Assembly (NCBI GenBank): GCA_002746535.1
Contig: NVWA01000010.1
Coordinates: 62,001-126,000 of the forward strand
Origin: Planctomycetota bacterium
GTDB lineage: Bacteria > Planctomycetota > GCA-2746535
DNA: 64,000 nt
Reading direction: 5' to 3'
Below the pieces are notes generated by a model, which saw only the letters and a program-made list of their open reading frames with translations, was not told the origin of the DNA and searched no databases. The position numbers were made by a program, and so were the translations under genes. Shown piece after piece: positions 1 to 8,872 of the stretch (positions are counted from its first letter, which is position 1; each line of letters starts with the position of its first letter).

Positions 1-2
1 AA

Positions 3-926
3 GAAGAATATTCTTTGGAATTCGCTAAAACGGGTACCGAGGCGATTGAAAAACTAAAGGTTTTCAAGCCTGATATAGTTTTACAAGATATTATGCTGCC
101 AGACATTGATGGTTTTGATGTTTTGGCATTTATTAAAAATACGCCATTCTTAAAAAATACAAAAGTAATTATGGTTTCAGCATTGATGGGTGTAGAAATG
201 AGACTGAAGGGTTATGAGATGGGTGCCCATGATTACATCGTCAAGCCATTTGAAGATGATGAGTTAAAGGCAAAGATAGATATTTTTTCTGAATTAGTGC
301 ATTCCCATGAAATCAAAGAAGCTTTTAACTATACGATTGAGGCTTTGTCCCGGGCTGCAGAAGCTTGTGACGAAGAAACTGGAAATCATATTGTTAGAGT
401 TAATGAATATTCTTACACATTAGCAAAAGACAGTGGCCAAGACGAAGATTTTTGTAATGAGATTCGTTGCTTTGCCCAAATGCATGATGTTGGAAAAATT
501 CATGTTCCAATGTCTATTCTTAATAAAAAAGGAAGTTTATCTAAAGAGGAGTTTGTTGAAATAAAAGGTCATCCTATTTATGGCGCTAAAATTATTGGCG
601 AAAGTGAGCAGCTAAGAATGGCTAAAGAAATTGCTTTATACCACCATGAAAAATGGGATGGGTCTGGATACCCTAGTGGAATATCGGGAAAGGAAATACC
701 TCTCAGTGGCAGAATTGTTGCCATTACTGATGTTTATGATGCTCTAAGAAGTGAGCGGTCTTATAAACCCGCATTTGATCATAAAAAGACAATGACAATA
801 TTTAAAGATGGAGACGATCGTCTAGATCCAGAGAAACATTTTGATCCTGAATTACTTTCATCCTTTTTAAGTAACAACGAAAAATACGAGTCTATTTTTG
901 AATCACTAGAAGGTGAAGGTGTTTAG
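3..926 (+). CDS. Response regulator with HD-GYP c-di-GMP phosphodiesterase domain (5' partial)
   Basis: The reading frame is open to the left edge, so the true start and the first receiver strand lie outside the window. What remains is most of a CheY-like receiver (phospho-acceptor Asp in the QDIMLPD stretch, conserved Lys in VKPFED) followed by an HD-GYP domain with an intact HD motif (MHDVGKI) and an intact GYP-type motif (HHEKWDGSGYP). By family knowledge this is an RpfG-like protein that hydrolyses cyclic di-GMP when its receiver is phosphorylated. It is cytoplasmic, with no membrane segment. It sits 3 nt upstream of a receiver-first histidine kinase, which suggests one transcript and a shared phosphorelay. 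A TTG at position 15 is only an internal codon. Confidence 0.93.
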   Translation, partial: EEYSLEFAKTGTEAIEKLKVFKPDIVLQDIMLPDIDGFDVLAFIKNTPFLKNTKVIMVSALMGVEMRLKGYEMGAHDYIVKPFEDDELKAKIDIFSELVHSHEIKEAFNYTIEALSRAAEACDEETGNHIVRVNEYSYTLAKDSGQDEDFCNEIRCFAQMHDVGKIHVPMSILNKKGSLSKEEFVEIKGHPIYGAKIIGESEQLRMAKEIALYHHEKWDGSGYPSGISGKEIPLSGRIVAITDVYDALRSERSYKPAFDHKKTMTIFKDGDDRLDPEKHFDPELLSSFLSNNEKYESIFESLEGEGV

Positions 927-929
927 TAA

Positions 930-2096
930 ATGAGTTTGAAAAGTAAAATGCTATTGGTTGATGATAACCAGGATAATATTTTAATTTATGAATATTTATT
1001 TAATAAAATAAATGATTTAGAAATAAATTCAACAACTTCCGGGAAAAAAGCAGTGCACCTCGCAGAGGAGAATGTCTTTGATTTAATTCTTCTTGATATT
1101 GAAATGCCCGAAATGGATGGCTATGAAACCGCCACGAATATTAAAGAAATTTCGATTAATAAAAATACTCCAATTGTATTTATTACAGGAGCTCCAAACT
1201 CAAAAGGTTACCCAGAAAAAGGATATGAATTAGGTGCTATTGACTACATAACAAAGCCCATTGATGACAACCAGCTTTTAAATAAGGTCAATCTCTATTT
1301 AAAGTTAAGTCGAAAAGAAAAAGAGCTAAAAGATTACTCGGAAAAACTCGAAGGTTTAGTGGAAGAGCGAACGAAAGGTTTGCTTAATTCCATTGAAGAA
1401 ACTAAAGCGGCCAATAATTTTAAAAATGAAATCTATTCTAACATGTCTCACGAGCTGAGAACGCCTTTACATGCGATAATGACCTTTTCAAAAAGAGGAG
1501 TGAAGGGCATAAGTGAACTAGACAATGAAAAGCTTTTATTTTATTTTAGTCAAATTAGAACTAGTGGCGAAAGAATGCTAGATTTAATTGATGACCTTTT
1601 AGATTTGAATAAATTAGAATGGAGTAAGCAAAAATTTAACTTCGATAAATATAATATTGTTGAATTAACAAGAGAAATGATATACAAATTTAATTCTAGT
1701 GCTATCTATGAAAATTTGGAAATATTTTTGATAGATTGCGAAAATGAGATTCTGGTTTCTATGGATCGAACTCAAATTGGTATTGTCATTAAAAATCTTA
1801 TTAGTAATGCCATTAAATTTTCAGGTGATGATAGAGAAATAAAAATTGGCATACTAACAGACAATGAAAAAGTGACATGGAGTATCGAGGATAATGGTAG
1901 GGGTGTACCACAAGAAGAGGTTGACATGATCTTTGAACCATTTCGTCTAAGTACATTAACCAAAACAAAGTCTGGCGGAAAAGGTCTTGGGTTATCAATA
2001 TGCCGAGGGATATTGAATGTGCATAATAGTAAAATAAGTGTTGCAAATTTAGAGAAAGGCTGTAAGTTCTCATTTGCATTAAATTCTGAAATGTAA
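930..2096 (+). CDS. Receiver-histidine kinase hybrid (REC first)
   Basis: A 388-residue cytoplasmic protein. A receiver domain occupies about residues 6-122 (acceptor D56, conserved Lys in the TKP motif near 109). A charged coiled-coil linker follows at about 125-165, then HisKA with the phospho-acceptor His near 174 (SHELRTP), then a HATPase domain with N box (NLISNAIKF), G1 (DNGRGVP) and G2 (GGKGLGLS). There is no sensor or transmembrane domain, so the input is probably phosphorylation of its own receiver. It begins 3 nt after the HD-GYP regulator and is followed 29 nt later by a second kinase of the same architecture. The family call is secure; the signal and phospho-target are unknown. 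Confidence 0.92.
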   Translation: MSLKSKMLLVDDNQDNILIYEYLFNKINDLEINSTTSGKKAVHLAEENVFDLILLDIEMPEMDGYETATNIKEISINKNTPIVFITGAPNSKGYPEKGYELGAIDYITKPIDDNQLLNKVNLYLKLSRKEKELKDYSEKLEGLVEERTKGLLNSIEETKAANNFKNEIYSNMSHELRTPLHAIMTFSKRGVKGISELDNEKLLFYFSQIRTSGERMLDLIDDLLDLNKLEWSKQKFNFDKYNIVELTREMIYKFNSSAIYENLEIFLIDCENEILVSMDRTQIGIVIKNLISNAIKFSGDDREIKIGILTDNEKVTWSIEDNGRGVPQEEVDMIFEPFRLSTLTKTKSGGKGLGLSICRGILNVHNSKISVANLEKGCKFSFALNSEM

Positions 2097-2125
2097 CAAA
2101 ATATTATATTAATTGTTAGGGTATT

Positions 2126-3316
2126 ATGAGCGGGACAAGTGTTGCTAGTCGAATTTTAGTTGTTGATGATGATCCTTTAAATATATTGATCATTAAAGAT
2201 ATATTAGAAAAGATACACATACTTGAATATGCTAACTCAGGTGAAGAGGCTCTTGAAAAATTAAAAGTATTTCCTGCCGATATCATATTATTGGATGTCA
2301 TGATGGATGATATGGATGGATATGAAGTCGTTCGCCAAGTACGCAAATTATATTCAGAGAATTACATAAAAGTTATTTTGCTTTCTGCAAAAGTAAATGT
2401 GAATGATCGGCTAGAAGGTTATAAATCTGGAGCTGATGATTATTTGACCAAACCATTTGAAGACGAAGAGCTATTGGCAAAGATCAATGTCTTTATAAAG
2501 CTTAAATATACTCAAGATCAATTAAGAAAATCAAATGATCATTTGGATAATTTAAATAATAATCTTGAAGAACAAATTGAAATTAGAACAAATCAATTAC
2601 TAGAAGCTGAAAAACTATCTAGTATTGGAAAATATGCTGCCGGCATCGTGCATAATTTAAATAACCCTTTGGCGGCAATTATGGGTTATAGTCAATTGCT
2701 TGAAGATGCTCAAGAGATAAAGGGCAATCCAAAACTAGACGAACGATTAAAAAGAATTATCAATTCAGGTAATATGATGAAAAAAATCATCAGCACCATT
2801 TTAGATAAAAGTAAAAATGATAGCAACATAGTTGAGACTGAAGTAGATTTAAATGGTGTCCTAAATACATTAATTGAATTGAAGAATGCAGATACTTTTT
2901 TCAAAAATAAAGTAGAGTTGAGCATGGAGCTTACGGACATACCATCTGTAATGGGCGTTTATGTGCATTTTTCCCAAAGCTTAGGAAATATAATTGATAA
3001 TTGTGTGGATGCTATGTATGGCCGAGAAATCAAAAAGCTTAGAATCGCTTCTAAGTGTATTGAAAATAATATTATTATTGAAATTGAAGATTCGGGCTGC
3101 GGAATACCCAAAGAGAATCTTGAAAGAATCTATGATCCCTTTTTTTCCACTAAAACGATGAATAATGAAGAGTATGATAGACCTACAGGAACAGGGCTAG
3201 GAATGGCTTCATGCCGACAAATGCTAGAAGCATATAATGGGAACATCGGTATTCAATCTGAAGTCGATAAAGGCACCATGTTTACCATAATTTTGCCTGT
3301 AGAAAATGAGTCTTAA
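2126..3316 (+). CDS. Second receiver-histidine kinase hybrid
   Basis: A 396-residue protein with the same order of parts as its upstream neighbour: receiver (acceptor D57, TKPFED motif near 108-113), coiled-coil linker (about 125-165), HisKA-like helix with the likely phospho-acceptor H176 in VHNLNNPL, and HATPase (N box NIIDNCVDAM, G1 DSGCGIP, G2 TGTGLGMA). The H box has the HNLNNPL form typical of the NtrB/ZraS-like subgroup rather than the SHELRTP form of the preceding kinase. So the two are not recent duplicates. No sensor or membrane domain is present. Its 3' end overlaps the next gene by 11 nt, which indicates translational coupling. Confidence 0.92.
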   Translation: MSGTSVASRILVVDDDPLNILIIKDILEKIHILEYANSGEEALEKLKVFPADIILLDVMMDDMDGYEVVRQVRKLYSENYIKVILLSAKVNVNDRLEGYKSGADDYLTKPFEDEELLAKINVFIKLKYTQDQLRKSNDHLDNLNNNLEEQIEIRTNQLLEAEKLSSIGKYAAGIVHNLNNPLAAIMGYSQLLEDAQEIKGNPKLDERLKRIINSGNMMKKIISTILDKSKNDSNIVETEVDLNGVLNTLIELKNADTFFKNKVELSMELTDIPSVMGVYVHFSQSLGNIIDNCVDAMYGREIKKLRIASKCIENNIIIEIEDSGCGIPKENLERIYDPFFSTKTMNNEEYDRPTGTGLGMASCRQMLEAYNGNIGIQSEVDKGTMFTIILPVENES

Positions 3317-4274
3317 GCAAGGTCTTCTTTTAGTAATATTTTTAAAATTCTTGATATGTGGTTTCTCCCAAGAAGTAAAAAAAGATAAAACTCCAACTGA
3401 AATTAATTTCGGTCTATATCAAATAGCTTGGGGTTCTCATCAATTCGCAACGCAGTTAAAAAAGACCATTGATCTGCTTCCCAAAAAACCTACCTATATA
3501 ATGTTTTTTAGGGATATGCATTTAAAAAGAGAATTTCCCTCTGAGTTTATAGAAATAATTAATGATATAAAGGCAAAGCCAATAGTTTCTTTAGAATTAG
3601 GTATATGGGGCCAAAAGAATAAAAATATTCTAAAAGAAATAATAGCTGGAAAGCATGATCCCTTTTTTATTAATTGGTTTAAAAAATGTAAAAAATGGAA
3701 AAAGGACGTTTACATTCGACCTGGTTTTGAAATGAATGGTGACTGGTTTGATTGGGGTGGGGATCCAAAAAAATTTAAACAATCATGGAAACATATACAT
3801 GCTCTTTCTCAAAAAGAAAAATGTCAAAATTTAAAATGGATATGGTCTGTTAATTGCAGATCATTTCCTGATAAAGATTGGAATAAAATAATTCACTATT
3901 ATCCTGGTGATCAATATGTAGATATTTTGGGAGTAGACGGCTATAACTGGACCAATGAACTGCCATGGAGAAAAGATACAGTAACCCAAAGTTTTAATCA
4001 AGTTTTTGACCAAACCATGAAAGACTTTAGTAAGATTTCAAAAGATAAACCTATACTAATTACTGAAATTTCTTGTGCTGAAACTAAATCCTTAAAAAAA
4101 TCAAAATGGATTGATAACTTTTTTAAGAAAGTAAATCACTACCCTAATATAACCGGATTCATTTGGTTTAATTATGATAAGCGCAAAGAAAAAGAACCAG
4201 ATTGGCGAATAAATTCTTCTGAGAGTTCTCTCAAAAGCTTTAAAAATGGCTTGAAATTTCCTTTTATAAAATAG
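3306..4274 (+). CDS. Secreted GH26-like glycoside hydrolase
   Basis: A 322-residue protein with an N-terminal hydrophobic signal sequence (about residues 5-20). The body looks like glycoside hydrolase family 26 (beta-mannanase type, TIM barrel). The motif around 138-146 (RPGFEMNGDW) carries the expected acid/base Glu (E142), and an ITEIS motif carries the likely nucleophile E254; GVDGYNW and FIWFNYD fit the barrel strands. In this family the two Glu residues cleave beta-1,4 mannan or related beta-glycans by a retaining mechanism; the actual substrate cannot be read here. The gene overlaps the upstream histidine kinase by 11 nt, an unexpected pairing of regulator and exported enzyme. The Cys near residue 18 is not in a good lipobox. 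Confidence 0.78.
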   Translation: MSLKQGLLLVIFLKFLICGFSQEVKKDKTPTEINFGLYQIAWGSHQFATQLKKTIDLLPKKPTYIMFFRDMHLKREFPSEFIEIINDIKAKPIVSLELGIWGQKNKNILKEIIAGKHDPFFINWFKKCKKWKKDVYIRPGFEMNGDWFDWGGDPKKFKQSWKHIHALSQKEKCQNLKWIWSVNCRSFPDKDWNKIIHYYPGDQYVDILGVDGYNWTNELPWRKDTVTQSFNQVFDQTMKDFSKISKDKPILITEISCAETKSLKKSKWIDNFFKKVNHYPNITGFIWFNYDKRKEKEPDWRINSSESSLKSFKNGLKFPFIK

Positions 4275-4542
4275 ATCGTGTTTTTTTCAAGCTCCATGTT
4301 GCGAATCAATTTAGCTATTTAATCGGATCAATTAATAATAATTTAAAATTTGCGAAAAGCCCAAAGACGTTGTAATCTTATATTTATATATGCAATACGG
4401 TTAAATTTCGTATTCACTAAGAATTATATGAATATAATTTTATTCTAATTCCTACCAGACAGTGTTAGTTAATTCCCGATTATTTATTAATAGTGCTAGC
4501 ACCAGATTTAAAATTAAAACTTATAATTATGGAGTAATAAAT

Positions 4543-7500
4543 ATGTTGGTAATATTTAATTTAGGCAAAAGTGTCAACTTCTTAGCGCTGTGTCTATTAT
4601 TTTTTTCCTTTAGTCTATTGCTAGAAGCCCAAGAAAAGAAGCCAGAGAAGCAGCTTACCTTTCTTACCAAATTTCACAAATTGAAAAAAGCTCCTAAGAT
4701 TGACGGCATGTTATATGAGTCGGAATATGAAAATACAAAGAGTTCAATCCTTGGCTTTGCCGATGCTGAAATCCCAGGATCTCCAATTAATCGAACAGAA
4801 GCTAAATTATTCTATGATGATAAAAATCTTTATATTTCATTTTTATGTATCGAAAACTCACGAATCAAAAACATTGAGTACGAAAATGACAGCAATAAAT
4901 TATTGAGTGATAACTATGCTGGGATGTTATTAGATTTTGGCAAAAGAAATAAACCAAGATATTTTATTATTTTATGCAATCCTCAAGGTGTTACCTACAC
5001 AGCATCTTGCAAGGAGGGCGAATCTGCATGGAATACAAAATGGAACCCGACGGGTTTTATTTGTAAGGCTCAGAAATATGTTGGTCGCTGGTCGGCTGAA
5101 TTAAAAATTCCTTTGAAGGAAGAGTTTTCCGCGATACCAATCGTCTCGAAGATTGGTTTTGTGCGTAACCGATATCAAGGAATACCCAAAGAGTCATCTC
5201 ATTTTTTTAATTCACATCATTCGTGGAAACCTTTATTTTCGAGTTCACAGGAAATAAATAAAAAAGAATTAGTTGATATTTTATTACTTTTAAACCCAAC
5301 TTATTTATTCAAGGAAAAAGAATCTTTTTACGGCTATGCTTATTTCCCAATTGGCAAGGGTCCGGTTAAGAAATTTCCTAATATAAATGAGAAATCTCTT
5401 TTTTTTGAAGCCAATAAAAAATATCAATTGCCATCTCCAGATACTAATAAAATAACAGGATTTGAAATCTCTGCAAAGCAACTATACAATCTTTACGGTG
5501 GCCAAAACTATTTAGTGCCGTTATGTGGTAAAAATAAACCGGTAATAGATGGGATTGAAAATGATGATTGCTGGAAGAATCAAAAGAGTTTAATGCTAGG
5601 TTTTCAAGACCCAACTATTCTTGGTCTTGATCATGTGAATCCAACAAAGATAAAAATTATTAGTGATAAAGAGAATTTATATATATTGGCTACCTGTTAT
5701 GAAAAAGATATTAAAGAAATTCGTGCTAATGATAAAGCTCTTTGGACAAATGATATTCTTGATCTTGCTTTTGATATTGGGCACAGGCATAACCATCAGG
5801 CTTATTATCAAATAGAGTCTAATGCCAAAGGTCGACAAAAATTAATTAAAGGTAGGGCGGATTCACGTTGGAAACCGAAAAGCTACAAGTCTATTACTAA
5901 GATTGAAAAAGACCGATGGGTGCTAGAGATTAAAATTGGTTTTAAAGATCTGGGCATAGATTTAACTAATTTCCCAAAATTGTGGGGCGCCAATTTTAAT
6001 CGTACACGATGGCCAAACAGGCCAAATAGTAGGACGCCAGGGTTTAGTAACTGGGATACCTCTTGGAGGGGAAGTCCTTTTGGCACTCTACATACACCAA
6101 ATTTATTTGGTCACTTGTATTTTGAGGCTGGCAATGCCTTACCAAGCGAAGTTTATCAATTGCTAGTTGATCGAAAGGTCGATCTAAAAAAAATGAATCT
6201 CGTCAAGTACAAGATTCCGACTCCTTTAGTCGTAAATACCATAGAAAATAAAAAGAAGAATCAATTAGCAAAATTTGCAAAAGAGCCCATTGTAAATATT
6301 AAAGGAAATTTAGCAGAAATTAGTTTTGCTGTTAAAGAAGAGGTCGATGTGACAGTTATGATTTTAAATAATGAAGGAAAGGTAATTAGACATTTAGCCA
6401 GTGGAGTACTTGGTGAAAATCCACCATCTCCCCTTAAGGCGAATTCATTAGAGCAAAAAATAATTTGGGATTTTAAAAATGATTCTGGCAGAAAAGTCGA
6501 GAAGGGAAAATATGCTGTTCGAGTAGCCTTAGGATTAGATGCTGTGTTTGACAAAGTTTTATTATGGACTCCTTATGAATTTAGAAATATACAAGGCCTT
6601 ATTACTTCAAAAGATGGAACGTTATATGTTTTTGATCAGATCAATGGATATGGCGGTAGTGGTGGATTAAATTTTTCGGTAATTTTGGCATATGATAGAA
6701 ATGGAAAATATCTTCGCCAAGTTTATCCATTTCCAGGAAATCAGTCTCATGAAAAAGTAGCCGGTGCACTTCCAATTATTTTGTCGAAGGATAGTTGGAT
6801 TCCAACGATGTATAATTTAACGCAGCATTCTTTTTACCCAGGTACGACATTATTGCCACTGCAATCCCCGGCCATTTTGAAAGACAAACATTTGATTTTT
6901 TTAAATGGCGGATCAAGGTGGTTCAGAACTCCAAAGCGCCTGTTAAAAGTAGGCCTAGATGGTAGTGTGCCGGCGGATTTTAGAGGACCAAAATTAGCAA
7001 ATCAAATGATTAATGGAAAATCAGCTGTAGCTATTTCCCCAGATGGTAACTATATTTATGCAACAGGATTTCAAGGTGAACAATACAAAGATAAGCGGCC
7101 TCATCATGTTGTTTATCGTTTGAAATGGCATGATGATGATATATCCATCAACGATGTTCTTATTAAACCTTTCATTGGTCAATACCTTAAACGTGGAAAT
7201 AATAAAAAATTATTAAATGACCCGCGTGGTATGGATGTCGACAATAATGGTAATATTTATATTGCTGATTTAGGAAATGAACGAATAGTTTCATTTGATT
7301 CACTGGGAAATTATATAAATGAGTTTAAAGTTGAGCAACCGCATGTTGTTAGAGTACACCATAAGACAAATGCTATTTATGTATTCTCAGATTTTGATGC
7401 TACTTGTCGAATTACAAAATTTAATAATATCAGTGGGAAAAAACTAGGAGAAGTTCAACTTCCTGGAGGAACAAGCCATAAGATTTTACCCGGTGGATCC

Positions 7501-8724
7501 CGCGGCATTATGTCTTTGGATGCCTCCCGAAAGAATGCTCGTTTGTGGGTCGCTTATAGTAGAACGATAATTCAAGTCGATGAAACTAAAAAGGGCTTTA
7601 CAATTAAGGGTGATGTGATGCGTGCACGGAGAAACCCTAAGCTTGGCCCAACACCTAGAAAATTAGCGCGCGTAGATTTTACTCATCATCCAGAAACGCA
7701 TGAACTCTTTATTAGAGCTGACAGCTTGGGTGGTGCCAATAATGTATCTGTCTATAATGGGAGTACGGGGGAGTATGTGCGAGATTTAAAAGTTGAAGGG
7801 AAAAATTTTGGTTTTGATTTTGCCGATTTAGGCCCCGATGGTAACTTTTATTCAATTAAACGTGGCGGAATTCATAAGTATGATAAAAACTTTAAACCAA
7901 TTGGATTTAAAGACTTAAAGAAGCCGGTAATAGAAACAACAATTTACCGATATGGTAATGGAAACTATTCTACATTTTGTGTTTCTCCTAAAGGCGAAAT
8001 TGCTGTTTTAAATAATAAAGAAGGACTGCATGTCTGGAATTTAAATGGTTCGTTAATACGAAAAAACCTAATCACGGGACACTTAGGTTACATTGCCCAA
8101 ATAGTCAGAATGGACAGTCAGGGCGGAATCTATTTAGGAGTAACGGTTCGAAAAAAAAATCAGTTGATTTTATCAGAGCTGCAGGGTAGGTTGCCTTGGG
8201 GTTTAGATTTTAATGCGTCTCCTCAATGGCATTATGAACATATTTATGGTTCGGTATTAAAGTTTAAGCCGAGTGGAGGGAAAATATTACCGGACCCCAA
8301 TGGTAATGATGTGATCGCCAAAAATTATTCTGGTTATAATTCTTGTAATATTGAAGGGAAAGATTGGATGAGATTTGGGTTTGCACCTAGGTTGCATCGT
8401 GATACCGAGAATGCTTCTTGTAATTGCGAACAGGGAAGTTTTGATTTAGATAGATTTGATCGACTGTATATTCCCAATGCGCCTATGTTCCATGTTCAAG
8501 TGGTTGATAGAAATAACAATCCCATTTTAAGAATAGGCAATTACGGAAATATGGATGCTGCGGGACCACAGAGTTCTGTGAAAGATAAAAAAATGTATTT
8601 TGCATGGCCTAATAATATTTCCGTTGATGATAAATATATTTATGTCAGCGATTTATACAATGACCGGATTGTCCGTGGTAAATTAATTTATAGAAAAAGT
8701 GCCGAAGTAAAAATTAAACACTAA
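4543..8724 (+). CDS. Giant exported protein with two CBM9-like domains, FlgD-like Ig domain and NHL-like beta-propeller
   Basis: I chose the ATG at 4543 because GGAG lies 8 nt upstream and a signal peptide (hydrophobic core, ending near LLLEAQ) follows directly. A GTG at 4462 would add 27 residues before the signal. The 1393-residue product has two repeats resembling family 9 carbohydrate-binding/DOMON-like modules (each beginning with a KIDG or VIDG motif followed by acidic and Trp-rich strands). Next comes a FlgD-like Ig segment (VTVMILNNEGKVIRHL ... KGKYAVRV), then a long region with NHL-like blades (for example DPRGMDVDNNGNIYIADLGN). No catalytic motif is seen. It is probably exported or surface-attached and glycan-binding. 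It stands alone, with a hairpin terminator just downstream. Confidence 0.75.
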   Translation: MLVIFNLGKSVNFLALCLLFFSFSLLLEAQEKKPEKQLTFLTKFHKLKKAPKIDGMLYESEYENTKSSILGFADAEIPGSPINRTEAKLFYDDKNLYISFLCIENSRIKNIEYENDSNKLLSDNYAGMLLDFGKRNKPRYFIILCNPQGVTYTASCKEGESAWNTKWNPTGFICKAQKYVGRWSAELKIPLKEEFSAIPIVSKIGFVRNRYQGIPKESSHFFNSHHSWKPLFSSSQEINKKELVDILLLLNPTYLFKEKESFYGYAYFPIGKGPVKKFPNINEKSLFFEANKKYQLPSPDTNKITGFEISAKQLYNLYGGQNYLVPLCGKNKPVIDGIENDDCWKNQKSLMLGFQDPTILGLDHVNPTKIKIISDKENLYILATCYEKDIKEIRANDKALWTNDILDLAFDIGHRHNHQAYYQIESNAKGRQKLIKGRADSRWKPKSYKSITKIEKDRWVLEIKIGFKDLGIDLTNFPKLWGANFNRTRWPNRPNSRTPGFSNWDTSWRGSPFGTLHTPNLFGHLYFEAGNALPSEVYQLLVDRKVDLKKMNLVKYKIPTPLVVNTIENKKKNQLAKFAKEPIVNIKGNLAEISFAVKEEVDVTVMILNNEGKVIRHLASGVLGENPPSPLKANSLEQKIIWDFKNDSGRKVEKGKYAVRVALGLDAVFDKVLLWTPYEFRNIQGLITSKDGTLYVFDQINGYGGSGGLNFSVILAYDRNGKYLRQVYPFPGNQSHEKVAGALPIILSKDSWIPTMYNLTQHSFYPGTTLLPLQSPAILKDKHLIFLNGGSRWFRTPKRLLKVGLDGSVPADFRGPKLANQMINGKSAVAISPDGNYIYATGFQGEQYKDKRPHHVVYRLKWHDDDISINDVLIKPFIGQYLKRGNNKKLLNDPRGMDVDNNGNIYIADLGNERIVSFDSLGNYINEFKVEQPHVVRVHHKTNAIYVFSDFDATCRITKFNNISGKKLGEVQLPGGTSHKILPGGSRGIMSLDASRKNARLWVAYSRTIIQVDETKKGFTIKGDVMRARRNPKLGPTPRKLARVDFTHHPETHELFIRADSLGGANNVSVYNGSTGEYVRDLKVEGKNFGFDFADLGPDGNFYSIKRGGIHKYDKNFKPIGFKDLKKPVIETTIYRYGNGNYSTFCVSPKGEIAVLNNKEGLHVWNLNGSLIRKNLITGHLGYIAQIVRMDSQGGIYLGVTVRKKNQLILSELQGRLPWGLDFNASPQWHYEHIYGSVLKFKPSGGKILPDPNGNDVIAKNYSGYNSCNIEGKDWMRFGFAPRLHRDTENASCNCEQGSFDLDRFDRLYIPNAPMFHVQVVDRNNNPILRIGNYGNMDAAGPQSSVKDKKMYFAWPNNISVDDKYIYVSDLYNDRIVRGKLIYRKSAEVKIKH

Positions 8725-8743
8725 AATGGTATTAATCTGTAGG

Positions 8744-8767
8744 GGCGAATCTTGTATTCGCCTTTTT
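8744..8767 (+). terminator. Rho-independent terminator after the CBM9/NHL gene
   Basis: A perfect 7-bp stem (GGCGAAT/ATTCGCC) with a 5-nt loop is followed directly by five T residues, 20 nt after the stop codon of the upstream gene. It coincides with the left arm of the inverted repeat. Confidence 0.65.
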
Positions 8768-8841
8768 CATATCCGATTTAAATTGCCGATTAATTCAACC
8801 TGTAATTGTGAAAATTTAATTTTCAATCAATATATAAAAGA

Positions 8842-8858
8842 GCGAATACAAGATTCGA
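8842..8858 (-). terminator. Weak terminator for the convergent M23-like gene
   Basis: Read on the minus strand, the right arm of the inverted repeat forms a 5-bp stem (CGAAT/ATTCG) with a CTTGT loop, then a short T-rich run (CTCTTTTAT). It lies about 15 nt after the stop of the minus-strand gene. It is weaker than the plus-strand copy. Confidence 0.4.
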
Positions 8859-8872
8859 CCCTAAGCATTGTT

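Larger units (their letters stand above)
8741..8863. repeat. Inverted pair of about 22-bp palindromic repeats (REP/MITE-like)
   Basis: Two copies of nearly the same 22-nt sequence lie in opposite orientation, at 8741-8762 and about 8842-8863, separated by about 79 nt of AT-rich DNA. They differ at about two positions. Each copy is itself a small hairpin (GCGAAT/ATTCGC or CGAAT/ATTCG around a CTTGT loop). The element lies between two convergent genes. The AGGGGCGAAT start resembles known GTAGGGGCGAAT-type bacterial intergenic repeats, but I recognise this only by its look. It may be a small non-autonomous element or simply a matched pair of terminators. Confidence 0.6.

Noticed and set aside
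4462..4542. GTG start 27 codons upstream of the CBM9/NHL gene
   Set aside because: No ribosome site, and it would put 27 polar residues before a good signal peptide. ATG 4,543 with GGAG is better.
4275..4542. Promoter-like TTGCGA/TAATCT pair before the CBM9/NHL gene
   Set aside because: Only about half of the consensus positions match, too weak in AT-rich DNA.
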